A stretch of DNA of 64,000 nt from Ichthyenterobacterium magnum (GCF_003610635.1 NZ_RAQJ01000002.1:62001-126000), one strand, 5' to 3'; shown: positions 1-10,048, numbered from the stretch's first letter. The notes: generated by a model from the sequence alone, not told the origin. Program-made: numbers and translations.

Positions 1-921
1 CTAAGACTCTTTTTTAGGAAAATTATTTTTTTCTAAATCTTCTACAATTTTGCTAAATGCTGTATCATATTGATACCAAAACGTGTCTTTATTTTTCTTA
101 AACCATGTGAGTTGACGTTTAGCAAAACGCCTCGTATTTTTTTTAATTTCAGATATAGCAAAATCTAAGGTCCAATGGTCATTGTAATAATTGAATAACT
201 CTTTATAACCTACAGTATTTAATGCGTTTAAGTTTTGCTTAGAAACTAAACTTTTTACTTCATCAAGTAGGCCTTCTTTTATCATTATATCAACACGAGT
301 ATTAATTCTGTCGTAAATGATGTCTCTGTCTGCAGTTAAACCAATAGTTATAGTTTTAAAATTGCGTTGCTCTTTATTTTTATTTAAAAAAGATGAATAC
401 GGTTGATTGGTACCAATACAAATTTCTAAAGCTCTAATAACGCGATGCGGATTATCGATGGCAATAGATTGAAAAGCTTTACTATCTAACTTTTTTAACT
501 CTAGTTGTAATACTTCTAAACCTTCTTCTTCTAGCTGTTTGTTTAACTGTGTTCTAATGCTTGAGTCTACTTCTGGAAAATAATCAAAACCTTTTGTTAC
601 AGCATCTACATACAAACCAGAACCTCCAACCATAATTACAACAGTATGTTTTTGAAAGAGGTTATTTAAAAGATGTATGGCATCTTTTTCAAAAGTACCT
701 ACATTATAATTATCTTCTATAGATTTATGATGAATAAAATGATGCTTTGCAGAAGCTAATTCTGTTAGAGTAGGAGCAGCAGTTCCTATTTGCATTTCTT
801 TGTAGAACTGTCTAGAATCTGCAGAAATAATTTCGGTATTAAAATGTTGCGCTAATTTTATACTTAATGAAGTTTTTCCAATAGCTGTTGGACCAATAAT
901 GGATATTAAATGATTAGTCAT
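1..921 (-). CDS. miaA: tRNA dimethylallyltransferase MiaA
   Basis: MiaA transfers a dimethylallyl group to N6 of A37 in tRNAs that read codons starting with U. The P-loop GPTAIGKT is at residues 10-17, followed by the family signature SADSRQFYKEMQIGTA near residue 33; the C-terminal part carries the conserved FAKRQLTWF stretch. At 306 residues it has the usual length. An in-frame start 42 bases further upstream exists, but the extra residues do not resemble the family, so the ATG at 919-921 is chosen. It overlaps the stop of the upstream channel gene by 8 bases, which suggests co-transcription and translational coupling. Identification is from motifs and is firm. Confidence 0.96.
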   Translation of the reverse strand: MTNHLISIIGPTAIGKTSLSIKLAQHFNTEIISADSRQFYKEMQIGTAAPTLTELASAKHHFIHHKSIEDNYNVGTFEKDAIHLLNNLFQKHTVVIMVGGSGLYVDAVTKGFDYFPEVDSSIRTQLNKQLEEEGLEVLQLELKKLDSKAFQSIAIDNPHRVIRALEICIGTNQPYSSFLNKNKEQRNFKTITIGLTADRDIIYDRINTRVDIMIKEGLLDEVKSLVSKQNLNALNTVGYKELFNYYNDHWTLDFAISEIKKNTRRFAKRQLTWFKKNKDTFWYQYDTAFSKIVEDLEKNNFPKKES

Positions 922-1771
922 GGTGTAATTCATTACCGCATTTGAGACAAAAATCTGCACCATCTTGATGTTTTTCGTTCAAACAATTAGAGCAAGATTG
1001 AGAGTTTAAGTGTACGGTTTTGTCATCATCTGCATCTTTATCAGATTTATGTTGCATTGTGTATTCTGCCGAAACAATACCTGTTGGTACAGCAATAATA
1101 CCATATCCTAAAATCATAACTATTGAAGCAATAAATTGACCTAAAGGTGTTTGTGGAGCAATATCACCATAACCAACTGTGGTAAGCGTTACAATACACC
1201 AATATACACTTTTTGGGATGTTATCAAACCCATGTTCTTCACCTTCAATAAGATACATGATTGTACCTAATATGACTGATAAAATAATCACAGCAAATAA
1301 AAATACTGCTATTTTAGCACGGCTGGATTTTAAAGCTTGAACCAAAGTGTTAGATGCACCTAGATAACGGGCGAGTTTTAAAATTCTAAAAATACGCAAT
1401 AATCGCAATGCTCTTAAAGCAACTAAGGCGTGAGTACCTGCAAATAAGATTGAAATGTATTTTGGTATCGTTGAAAGCAAATCTATTATACCATAAAAGC
1501 TAGTAATATATTTTAGTGGCTTTTTTACGGTTATTATTCTTGCTATATACTCAATTGAAAAAAGTATAGTTATAACCCATTCGGAGATATTAAGAAAATC
1601 ATGATATTTTTTATCAATCCACTCTACACTTTCTAGCATTACAAGAATAATACTAGCAATAATTACGATGAGTAAAACAATATCAAACAACTTACCAGAA
1701 GGCGTATCTGCTTCATATATAATTTCATGAAGTTTCGTTTTCCAACTTTTATTTGATTTTTGCGTACTCAT
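914..1771 (-). CDS. Voltage-gated potassium channel with C-terminal zinc ribbon
   Basis: Six-transmembrane potassium channel of the inner membrane. Hydrophobic segments S1-S3 lie at about residues 29-110. S4 carries arginines spaced every three residues (R120, R123, R126, R129), and the selectivity filter TVGYGD is at 198-203 between S5 and S6. After S6 there is a short acidic linker and then C260-x2-C263 ... C275-x2-C278, a pattern that fits a small zinc ribbon in the cytoplasm. The channel core is certain; the ribbon is inferred from cysteine spacing. It lies just upstream of miaA and overlaps it by 8 bases. Confidence 0.92.
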   Translation of the reverse strand: MSTQKSNKSWKTKLHEIIYEADTPSGKLFDIVLLIVIIASIILVMLESVEWIDKKYHDFLNISEWVITILFSIEYIARIITVKKPLKYITSFYGIIDLLSTIPKYISILFAGTHALVALRALRLLRIFRILKLARYLGASNTLVQALKSSRAKIAVFLFAVIILSVILGTIMYLIEGEEHGFDNIPKSVYWCIVTLTTVGYGDIAPQTPLGQFIASIVMILGYGIIAVPTGIVSAEYTMQHKSDKDADDDKTVHLNSQSCSNCLNEKHQDGADFCLKCGNELHHD

Positions 1772-1800
1772 TAAGCCAAATGTACTAAAAAAGATTAGTT

Positions 1801-3174
1801 TTATGTAGATGTGTTAATTTGAACGATTTTAAGATTTTTATTGCGTCTTAAATAGTTTTGTATAATATGCTGAGCATCTCTATTGTTTTCCATTGGAGTG
1901 ATAATAGATTTTAAGACCTCTACATTATTAATTTGGTAATTGAGGTCAAAAAAACCAAGACCTTTAAAAACACCATCTTCAATATAAATTGCGCTTCGTT
2001 CGTCAATATCTCTACCTTTATCAATAATAATCATGTCTTTGTTTGCATAACTATTTTTATTTATAAGTTGGTTAACGCGATTATTATAATCAGTAGATGC
2101 TTCTTCATTAATACAGGCACCATCACAAGTTTTAATTGTATAATTAAAGCAATTACTTTTAGTAGAATAAAGCCCAGTTAGTTTTTGACAAAGCTCATAA
2201 TCTTCAACAGCTTTAAACATAAAACTCTTTGCACTTTGTCTATTTGTAAATGTTGTAATTAGATTTTCGGTTCCGTTGGCTTTATCGATTTTTAAATTAA
2301 TATAACCATTAGCATCAATAAAATGGTATAAAGCGTGAGTGAAAGTGTTTCGTCTTAACGCTCTATTATGTAGCGGTTTAATTCTTTTTATTTCTTCACT
2401 TTCTTTTAGCAATGCAACAAGTTCGCTTCCTGTTATTTCGTAAGTTACTGTAGCTATTTGAAGCTGTATTTTTTTTGATTTAGAATTATCGTTAGTTAAA
2501 TGCTGATTTATGCGATGCTTAATATTTTTGCTCTTACCAATGTAAATTATTTTGCCATCTTTATCATGTATGTAATATACACCAGTTACAGAAGGTAAAG
2601 CATCAATTATTTGTCTGTGGTTTGAATCCATTTTTTTTTTAGATTCTACTTTCACATTATTTTTTATAATATTTTTTTCTAAATCTTTACTTAGTAATAT
2701 TTTAAATAGCTTTACAGTAGCCATAGCATCGCCATTTGCTCTATGTCTATCACTTACAGGAATGCCTAATGCTCTAGTTAATTTACCTAAGCTATACGAT
2801 GCTTGCTCAGGGATAAGCTGTTTTGAAAGTTCAACTGTACAAAGTGTTTTGCGTTTAAACCCAAAACCTAGACGTTTAAATTCTGTTCGTAATATGCGAT
2901 AATCAAACTCTGCATTATGAGCTACGATAATACAATCTTCGGTAATTTCAACAATACGTTTTGCAACCTCATAAAATTTAGGTGCATTTTTAAGCATCTT
3001 ACTATTTATGCCAGTTAGGTTAACTACAAAAGGTTGAATCTCACGCTCAGGATTAACAAGACTTATAAACTTATCAACCACATTATGTCCATCAAATTTA
3101 TAGATTGCAATTTCTGTAATGCCTTCTTCATTATACTGTCCGCCAGTAGTTTCTATGTCTAAAATTGCGTAAAT
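1801..3174 (-). CDS. DEDDh exonuclease fused to GIY-YIG endonuclease domain (ATT start)
   Basis: Two-nuclease fusion of the type combining a DnaQ/epsilon-like 3'-5' exonuclease with a UvrC/Cho-like GIY-YIG endonuclease, presumably acting in DNA repair. Exonuclease motifs: DIETTG (residues 6-11), HNAEFD (86-91), HRANGDA (144-150). GIY-YIG: GVYY at about 198, YIG at about 211 and the catalytic arginine near 221. A C-terminal UvrC-like region has a CDGAC cysteine motif. The first ATG/GTG/TTG-type codon in frame is a GTG at 3081, but starting there would remove the catalytic DIE motif. The reading frame stays open upstream to a TAA at 3178-3180, and the position where relatives have Met (MYAILDIETTG) is an ATT at 3172-3174. 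I therefore place the start there. Confidence 0.8.
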   Translation of the reverse strand: MYAILDIETTGGQYNEEGITEIAIYKFDGHNVVDKFISLVNPEREIQPFVVNLTGINSKMLKNAPKFYEVAKRIVEITEDCIIVAHNAEFDYRILRTEFKRLGFGFKRKTLCTVELSKQLIPEQASYSLGKLTRALGIPVSDRHRANGDAMATVKLFKILLSKDLEKNIIKNNVKVESKKKMDSNHRQIIDALPSVTGVYYIHDKDGKIIYIGKSKNIKHRINQHLTNDNSKSKKIQLQIATVTYEITGSELVALLKESEEIKRIKPLHNRALRRNTFTHALYHFIDANGYINLKIDKANGTENLITTFTNRQSAKSFMFKAVEDYELCQKLTGLYSTKSNCFNYTIKTCDGACINEEASTDYNNRVNQLINKNSYANKDMIIIDKGRDIDERSAIYIEDGVFKGLGFFDLNYQINNVEVLKSIITPMENNRDAQHIIQNYLRRNKNLKIVQINTST

Positions 3175-3179
3175 GTCTT

Positions 3180-3200
3180 AAAAGTTAAAAGTTAAAAGTT
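3180..3200. repeat. 7-bp tandem repeat (AAAGTTA x3)
   Basis: Three consecutive copies of a 7-bp unit, AAAGTTA on the plus strand, directly 5' of the exonuclease/GIY-YIG start. It is one of several heptad arrays in this window that abut gene boundaries. Confidence 0.8.
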
Positions 3201-3228
3201 TCTGTTGTTCTATAATTTATCAGCAATT

Positions 3229-3928
<700 letters not shown>

Positions 3929-3932
<4 letters not shown>

Positions 3933-4789
3933 TTCAATATATGGTGGTTCTCTTGTAAAATATTATAAACAGATTTTATTATTGATAAGTCTTTTTCAAC
4001 TGAAATATCAAGTCCTTTTAAATTATACTCATGAAAAAACTCTCTCTCTGGATATATATTTATTTCATTTCTATTCCAATAATATCTGCCAAGAAGGTTA
4101 TTAAAATTACCTTTCAATTCTGACATTATTTTATAATATGCATCATAGTTTTCAATAATAACATTTATCCTATGTTTAACTTCTAAGTTAATTCCAGGTA
4201 TTGGAAAGTTTTTTATCTCAATAAAATCATTATAAGTGATTTTATAGTCATCAAATAAATCTTTTAAATTCTTAAAGACTTTTTTATATCTAAGCTCTTC
4301 AAATTCTTCATAATCAATTTCTTTTGAATTATCATTAGATTTATTTTCATTAAATAATTTAAGCTTAAGTTCAGAGTTATTAATAATAGATTCAATTTCA
4401 ATTAATGAATCGTTAAATATTTCATAATCGGTATCTTTATGAATTAGTATACCCATTTCTCGATTATTCTTTTCTGAAAATTCATATAAGTTCATTGAAG
4501 TAATTATCATTGAGTTCTCATTATGATAGCACTTTGCATGCAAATTATAAAAATAATAGATATCAATGTTTTTTAACGAAAATAGAATTTTATGTTGCTC
4601 ACTATCTAATTCACTTTTACCATAAATTAGAGTTATATGAATGTCTTTTTTGTCAGCGTCAGAAATACGCTCGATTAAATTTTTACTTAATTTAAGAAAA
4701 GGAGTAACAAGTGTTAGAGATTTTTTTGCATTAATTATTATATCTTCTATATGATACGAATTGCCTGTTGTGGTTAAAAATTTCGCCAT
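3929..4789 (-). CDS. Phospholipase D-like domain protein
   Basis: A 286-residue protein whose N-terminal half resembles a single PLD-type domain: an ILxNAKKSLTLVTPFL-like opening, a predicted beta-alpha-beta core, and an HxK motif (H84, K86) in LHAKCYHNE, where the classical HKD aspartate is a glutamate. A short SMNLYEFS stretch follows, as in PLD nucleases. The C-terminal half is unrecognised and very rich in Asn, Lys, Ile and Asp/Glu, more so than neighbouring proteins, which could mean recent acquisition. The ATG at 4789 is preferred over one 63 bases upstream because the domain starts there. It is coupled to yggS by an ATGA overlap. The substrate is unknown. Confidence 0.65.
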
Positions 4790-4903
4790 TGTAGGATTTT
4801 TGGTTATGTGATAGTTTTGGAGCTTACATAATTGATAATAAAACAAAAACATTAAATTTCATAGACAAATAAACGATTAAACATATAAACTGATACACCT
4901 ATT

Positions 4904-6142
4904 TTAAAACTCATAAATTGTAACACCACTTCTAAGCTTAGGCTCTATAAATGTACTCTTTGGTGGCATTTTAAGTCCGTCGTTTGCAATGTTTTTCATT
5001 TCTTCAATGTTTATAGGAACCATCCCGAAGCCAACAGCAAATTCACCACTATCAACACTACTTTTTACATTTATAACGTCTTTTTTACCATTACTATACA
5101 TAATACGATTATCATTACGTAAATCGTTAACGCCTAAAATAGGTTGTAAAATGGTATTGTAAAGTATCTGAGCATCGAGTGCATCGAGTGCGTTTTCGAA
5201 ATTATATAGTGACTTACGTAAGTATAACGAATAGAATTCACCATCTAAATACATACTAAAATGGTGTTTTTTTGAAGGCTTATAAGGAAGCTTTCCTCTG
5301 TTTTCTATTCTATAAATAGTATCTAACTGAATTAAAAACTCTTCTTTACTCAAACCATTTAAATCCTTTACAAGTCTATTAAACTCATGTATTCTTAAAT
5401 CTGATTCAGGGATGAGATACGTCATAAAAAAATTATAACTCTCATCACCTTTATGATTTGGGTTATTTTCTTTTTGATCTTTATATAACAAATATGAAGA
5501 CGCAGAACGATGATGACCATCTGCAATATAGATGGTTTTCATGGCGTTAAATTGCTCTGTAATTATATTTAATGTGCTTTCGTCTTCAATTTTCCAGAGG
5601 TAATGTGTATCTCTATATGTGGTTGTAAATTCAAATTCAGCACGTTCTTGTTGAACTTCAGAAATTATATTTGAAATGGTTTTGTTATCTGGATAGGTTA
5701 GGAGTACAGGCTCTGCATTAAAGCCTACAGTTTTTAAATAGTCTTTAAAAATTTGCTCGCGATACTCAATAGTATCTTCATGTTTTTTAATGATGTCATT
5801 TTGATAATCTTCTGCACTTGCAGCAGCAATTATACCATTAAACACTTGATGCTCTCTATCTACAATTTTATAGACGTAATAGCTAGGCACATCATCTTGA
5901 ACAAAAACATTATCTTCTTTAAATTCTAGATAACGATTTTTAACCAAGCTATAACGTTCGGTTCCTGTAATTTCTCTAGCGTATTTATATCCAGGATTTA
6001 CAATATGCAAAAATGAAAACGGATTATAATCTAATCGAGCTTCACGTTCAGCCTGTGTATAGGTTTGATATGAGCGTGATGCCACAAGACTTACTTTGTC
6101 TCGTGTTGGTCGAACAGCTTTAAACGGAATTATTTTTGCCAT
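4904..6142 (-). CDS. DUF1015 family protein
   Basis: Full-length (412 residues) DUF1015 protein. It begins with MAKIIPFKAVRP, typical of the family, and has the conserved IIKKHEDT (about 117-124) and IADGHHRSAS (about 205-214) motifs; the histidines and acidic residues suggest a nucleotide- or metal-dependent activity. Relatives have been linked to ParB-like serine kinases (SerK/SbnI), but I cannot show that activity here. In many Bacteroidota the gene lies next to serine biosynthesis genes; here its neighbours are a hydroxyacyl-CoA dehydrogenase and a PLD-like gene. Confidence 0.9.
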   Translation of the reverse strand: MAKIIPFKAVRPTRDKVSLVASRSYQTYTQAEREARLDYNPFSFLHIVNPGYKYAREITGTERYSLVKNRYLEFKEDNVFVQDDVPSYYVYKIVDREHQVFNGIIAAASAEDYQNDIIKKHEDTIEYREQIFKDYLKTVGFNAEPVLLTYPDNKTISNIISEVQQERAEFEFTTTYRDTHYLWKIEDESTLNIITEQFNAMKTIYIADGHHRSASSYLLYKDQKENNPNHKGDESYNFFMTYLIPESDLRIHEFNRLVKDLNGLSKEEFLIQLDTIYRIENRGKLPYKPSKKHHFSMYLDGEFYSLYLRKSLYNFENALDALDAQILYNTILQPILGVNDLRNDNRIMYSNGKKDVINVKSSVDSGEFAVGFGMVPINIEEMKNIANDGLKMPPKSTFIEPKLRSGVTIYEF

Positions 6143-6149
6143 GTATTTA

Positions 6150-6180
6150 AGTTTTCAGTTTCAGTTTACAGTCACAGTTA
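6150..6180. repeat. Imperfect short tandem repeats of the CAGTTT type
   Basis: A run of degenerate 6-8 bp units (GTTTTCA, GTTTCA, GTTTACA, GTCACA) just upstream of the DUF1015 start. It is similar in style to the heptad arrays at 3180-3270 but more decayed. Confidence 0.5.
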
Positions 6181-6203
6181 TTAAAACTGTTAATTGAGAC
6201 TGA

Positions 6204-7094
6204 TTACTTTGAGAATTGCAAAGCAATTTTCTCAGCTTTTCTACTTTCAGAATAATCATAAAAACCTTCACCAGATTTTACACCTAATTTACCAGCATTT
6301 ACCATATTTACTAATAATGGACAAGGTGCATATTTAGGGTTTTTAAAACCATCATACATAACATTTAAAATAGATAGGCAAACATCTAGACCAATAAAAT
6401 CGGCTAATTGTAATGGCCCCATTGGATGTGCCATACCAAGTTTCATAACCGTATCAATTTCGTTAACACCAGCAACGCCATTGTATAAGGTTTCAATAGC
6501 TTCATTAAGCATAGGCATTAATATTCTGTTAGCTACAAAACCAGGATAATCATTAACTTCTGTAGGTGTTTTACCTAAAGTTCTAGACATATCCATGATA
6601 AGTTTTGTGACTTCATCACTTGTATTATAACCACGAATAATTTCTACCAGTTTCATAATTGGTACAGGATTCATAAAATGCATACCAATCACTAATTCTG
6701 GACGCGATGTTACAGCAGCAATTTGCGTAATAGAAATGGATGATGTATTAGTTGCCAAAATAGTGTCTTCTGGACAAGCTTCATCTAACTGCTTAAAAAT
6801 TTTGAGTTTTAAATCAAGATTTTCTGTTGCAGCTTCAACTACTAAACTTGCATATTCAACACCTTCAGGAATACTGGTAAATGTTGTTATATTACCTAAA
6901 GTTTCAGCTTTATCTGCTTCGGTGATTTTTTCTTTAGCAACCATTCTATCTAAGTTTTTAGTAATGGTAGCCATACCTCGTTTAAGAGAGGCTTCACTAA
7001 TATCTATTAATTGAACTCTAAATCCGCTTTGCGCAAACGTATGTGCAATACCATTTCCCATGGTTCCTGCTCCAATAACTGCGACGTTTTTCAT
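6204..7094 (-). CDS. hbd: 3-hydroxybutyryl-CoA / 3-hydroxyacyl-CoA dehydrogenase
   Basis: NAD-dependent oxidation of 3-hydroxyacyl-CoA, in beta-oxidation or butyrate/aromatic degradation. The Rossmann motif GAGTMGNGIA is at residues 8-17, with DI at about 31-32 ending the NAD-binding strand. The catalytic histidine is H139 in GMHFMNPVPIMKLVEI. The C-terminal domain contains DYPGFVANRILMPMLNEAI and the conserved GMAHPMGPLQLADFIGLD. At 296 residues it is a stand-alone enzyme, without a fused enoyl-CoA hydratase domain. Chain-length preference cannot be read from the sequence. It lies between DUF1015 and a Gfo/Idh oxidoreductase, each separated by more than 60 bases. Confidence 0.93.
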   Translation of the reverse strand: MKNVAVIGAGTMGNGIAHTFAQSGFRVQLIDISEASLKRGMATITKNLDRMVAKEKITEADKAETLGNITTFTSIPEGVEYASLVVEAATENLDLKLKIFKQLDEACPEDTILATNTSSISITQIAAVTSRPELVIGMHFMNPVPIMKLVEIIRGYNTSDEVTKLIMDMSRTLGKTPTEVNDYPGFVANRILMPMLNEAIETLYNGVAGVNEIDTVMKLGMAHPMGPLQLADFIGLDVCLSILNVMYDGFKNPKYAPCPLLVNMVNAGKLGVKSGEGFYDYSESRKAEKIALQFSK

Positions 7095-7235
7095 TGAATA
7101 TTTTTTTTATTTATTCCCATGAAAATGGGAATCTTAATTAATAATTATTTATGTTTAAATAGTTCTCGACTTACTTTGTAAGCTATTTTCGTTCAAAATA
7201 TATTTTGTTCTCAATAATGCTCGAACTGACAAAAT

Positions 7236-8195
7236 TTAAAATTGATTTATAATCATTGTAGCAACACGTAAAGCTTCTGTGCCATCATGTAACGTTACAA
7301 TAGGTTTTGTATTTGTGTTTATGGCGTGAGCAAAAGTTTCTAACTCATCTAAAATTGCATTATTGTTAGCAATTTCTGGGTTGTCAAAATAGATTTGCTT
7401 TTTTATGCCTTCTGCATTTTGAAGAATCATATCAAAATCTCCAGGTTGTTCTGGCGCATCTTTCATTTTTACAACTTCACATTTCTTCTCTAAAAAGTCT
7501 ACAGAGATGTAAGCATCTTTTTGAAAGAAACGTGTTTTACGCATATTTTTTAAAGAAATACGACTTGCAGTAAGATTTGCTACACAACCGTTTTCAAACT
7601 CTATACGTGCATTTGCTATATCTGGCGTATCACTAATAACAGAAACACCACTAGCAGACACATTTTTCACCTTAGAGTTTACAACGCTTAAAATAATATC
7701 GATATCATGAATCATTAAATCTAAAACCACAGGAACATCAGTGCCACGAGGATTAAACTCAGCTAAACGATGTGTTTCAATAAACATTGGGTCTTTAACC
7801 TGATCTTTAATGGCTATAAATGCAGGATTAAAACGCTCAACATGACCAACTTGACCTCTAATGTCATGCTCAGTTAAAAGTTCTCTAATATGCTCAGCTT
7901 CTTCAACCGTATTGGTAATAGGCTTCTCGATAAAAATATGTTTGCCTTTTGCAATAGCTTGTTTTGCACAATCGTAATGTGATAAGGTCGGCGTTACGAT
8001 ATCAACCATATCTACAGCCTCAACTAAAGCCTCAATAGAATCGAAATATTTATAACCAAACTCAGCTTCTACTTTTTTTGCATTTGTTTCATCAGCATCA
8101 TAAAACCCAACAAGGTCATATTTTTCTGATTGATTAAGAAGTCTTAAATGAATTTTTCCGAGATGACCAGCACCAAGAACTCCAGCTTTTAGCAT
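7236..8195 (-). CDS. Gfo/Idh/MocA family oxidoreductase
   Basis: NAD(P)-dependent oxidoreductase of the Gfo/Idh/MocA family. The nucleotide-binding motif GVLGAGHLGKIHLRLL is at the N terminus, and the family signature EKPITNTVEEAE is at about residues 94-105. MIHDIDIILSV, about 162-172, carries the catalytic-region His/Asp. Members act on sugars, inositols or biliverdin-like substrates; the substrate here is unknown. In flavobacteria this gene is often beside 3-hydroxyacyl-CoA dehydrogenase, as here, but the functional link is unproven. Confidence 0.9.
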   Translation of the reverse strand: MLKAGVLGAGHLGKIHLRLLNQSEKYDLVGFYDADETNAKKVEAEFGYKYFDSIEALVEAVDMVDIVTPTLSHYDCAKQAIAKGKHIFIEKPITNTVEEAEHIRELLTEHDIRGQVGHVERFNPAFIAIKDQVKDPMFIETHRLAEFNPRGTDVPVVLDLMIHDIDIILSVVNSKVKNVSASGVSVISDTPDIANARIEFENGCVANLTASRISLKNMRKTRFFQKDAYISVDFLEKKCEVVKMKDAPEQPGDFDMILQNAEGIKKQIYFDNPEIANNNAILDELETFAHAINTNTKPIVTLHDGTEALRVATMIINQF

Positions 8196-8350
8196 TGTTT
8201 TACGTTTTCAACAAAAATAAGATATTTCGATATTTATTTGTGTGAATTTAGTAATAAAATCTACTATTGATTAATAGTTTATAATTAATGAAAAATTAGT
8301 TTCTAGCTTTAAAATCTTTGAGTAATTTTAGCTTTGAAAATTGCTAACCA

Positions 8351-8992
8351 TTGAAAGACACTTTTAAACATAAAGGCATGCGACAGCAACTTGTAGAAGT
8401 TGTTAAAGCTAAAGGTATTACAGATGTAAATGTACTAAACGCTATTGGTAAGATACCAAGGCATTTGTTTATGGACTCTAGTTTTATTGATCATGCCTAT
8501 CAAGACAAAGCATTTCCTATTGCGGCAGATCAAACCATATCACAACCTTATACAGTAGCTTTTCAAACCGAATTACTACAAGTAAAGCAAGGCGATAAAA
8601 TTCTTGAAATAGGAACAGGAAGCGGTTATCAAACTGCTGTGCTATGTTTATTAGGCGCACAAGTGTTTAGTATTGAGCGCCAAAAAGAACTATTTAAAAA
8701 AACGAGCCAGTTTTTTCCTAAGCTGGGTTATAGAGCAAAAAAACTCATTTTTGGTGATGGCTATATTGGCTTAGAAGACGAAGCACCTTTTGATAGTATT
8801 ATTGTTACTGCTGGAGCACCTTTTGTGCCAAAACCGTTATTGAGCCAGCTTAAAATTGGTGGACGTTTAGTAATACCAGTTGGTGACGAAATACAAATTA
8901 TGACACTTTTTACAAGAAAAGGGACAAAAGAATTTGAACAACAAGAATTTGGCGAGTTTAGATTTGTACCGCTTTTAGAAGATAAGAATTAG
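8351..8992 (+). CDS. pcm: Protein-L-isoaspartate O-methyltransferase
   Basis: Repairs damaged proteins by methylating L-isoaspartyl residues with S-adenosylmethionine. The SAM-binding motif EIGTGSGYQTAVL follows the family motif QTISQPYTVAFQTELL, and IPVGDEIQ is near the C terminus. The start is a TTG at 8351: the KDTFKHKGMRQQLV segment after it matches the family N terminus, and the first ATG would remove nine of these residues. A TAGCTTTG at 8329-8336 fits the Bacteroidota -7 element, giving a very short leader; no good -33 element was seen. Confidence 0.95.
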   Translation: MKDTFKHKGMRQQLVEVVKAKGITDVNVLNAIGKIPRHLFMDSSFIDHAYQDKAFPIAADQTISQPYTVAFQTELLQVKQGDKILEIGTGSGYQTAVLCLLGAQVFSIERQKELFKKTSQFFPKLGYRAKKLIFGDGYIGLEDEAPFDSIIVTAGAPFVPKPLLSQLKIGGRLVIPVGDEIQIMTLFTRKGTKEFEQQEFGEFRFVPLLEDKN

Positions 8993-9039
8993 ATAGATAT
9001 AGTTATTATAAATACGTTGTAAAACATTAGCACAAACCT

Positions 9040-9939
9040 ATGAAAAAAGCTTTAACATTATTGATTCTATTAAATTTAGTCGTTTCTTGTTCAGAAGATG
9101 ACTCAGCAAATGAGCAGGAATCTGCTGAATTTCCAACGAATATTACTTTATCATTACAAACAGCCGAAATAGGAGATATTTTAACAATTAATGGTAGTGG
9201 ATTTTTAGTTAATGAAACTTATACAGTTACATTTTCAACTAATATTATTGGAAATATTACAGAGATTAATTCTGATTTTATAAATGTGGAAATTCCACAA
9301 AATGCAGTAAGTGGAAATATAACCTTAACGTTCAATGGAATAACGTATGTTATCGGTGATATAACAATAAACACATCTTTGATTACAAGATTATTTACTT
9401 ACAAGAATCAAATAACACCAAGTCAAATAGTTGAAATTGATAAAACAACAGGAAACGAAATTAGTGTAATTGCTAACATAAATCACAATAATTATTTAGC
9501 AGATTTTAATTTTGATTCTTCGACTAACGAGATTATTTGCGACTATTCAGATAACAATGTAAAGTATTTATATAAGATAAATGTTAACACAGGAGAAACT
9601 ATTTCTGTTCAGAGTAATCCAACAAATGGAAGATACGAAAATTGGATTATGAGTAATGATAATAGACTTTTTGCTTATAAAGATCAAATAACACCAAGTC
9701 AAATAGTTGAAATTGATAAAACAACAGGAAACGAAATTAGTGTAATTGCTAGCATAAATCACAATAATTATTTAGCAGATTTTAATTTTGATTCTTCGAC
9801 TAACGAGATTATTTGCGACTATTCAGATAACAATGTAAAGTATTTATATAAGATAAATGTTAACACAGGAGAAACTATTTCTGTTCAGAGTAATCCAACA
9901 AATGGAAGATACGAAAATTGGATTATGAACAAGGAATAA
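9040..9939 (+). CDS. IPT/TIG-domain lipoprotein with a near-identical internal duplication
   Basis: Secreted lipoprotein: a 16-residue signal sequence ends in the lipobox VVSC with Cys17, followed by an acidic SEDDS stretch. An IPT/TIG-like immunoglobulin fold covers about residues 30-110. The rest is two 92-residue repeats (about 117-208 and 209-299) that are almost identical at the DNA level. Each has the pattern QIVEIDKTTGNEISVI ... YKINVNTGETISVQ, reminiscent of one or two beta-propeller blades. The function is unknown. The doubling may be a recent unequal crossover. Confidence 0.85.
   Translation: MKKALTLLILLNLVVSCSEDDSANEQESAEFPTNITLSLQTAEIGDILTINGSGFLVNETYTVTFSTNIIGNITEINSDFINVEIPQNAVSGNITLTFNGITYVIGDITINTSLITRLFTYKNQITPSQIVEIDKTTGNEISVIANINHNNYLADFNFDSSTNEIICDYSDNNVKYLYKINVNTGETISVQSNPTNGRYENWIMSNDNRLFAYKDQITPSQIVEIDKTTGNEISVIASINHNNYLADFNFDSSTNEIICDYSDNNVKYLYKINVNTGETISVQSNPTNGRYENWIMNKE
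9408..9927 (+). repeat. Direct repeat, 276-bp period, inside a lipoprotein gene
   Basis: Bases 9408-9651 and 9684-9927 match base for base except for one substitution (an A/G change giving Asn in the first copy and Ser in the second). The period is 276 bp, i.e. 92 codons, so the frame is kept. The short flanks on both sides are more diverged. Confidence 0.95.
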
Positions 9940-10048
9940 TGGCGTTTTACTAGAACATGTATAACCAAGAAGTAATAGCTTATAAATTTAAAGCTATCAC
10001 TCCTTGATGTGTATTTTAGGTTTCTAAAAAATAATAAAACAATCTTAC

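Noticed and set aside
922-963. Longer N terminus for miaA
   Set aside because: The extra 14 residues overlap the channel gene and do not resemble MiaA; the family N terminus begins at the ATG at 921.
9975-9997. Hairpin ATAGCTT / AAGCTAT between two convergent lipoprotein genes
   Set aside because: There is no T-run behind it on either strand, so a terminator call is not supported.
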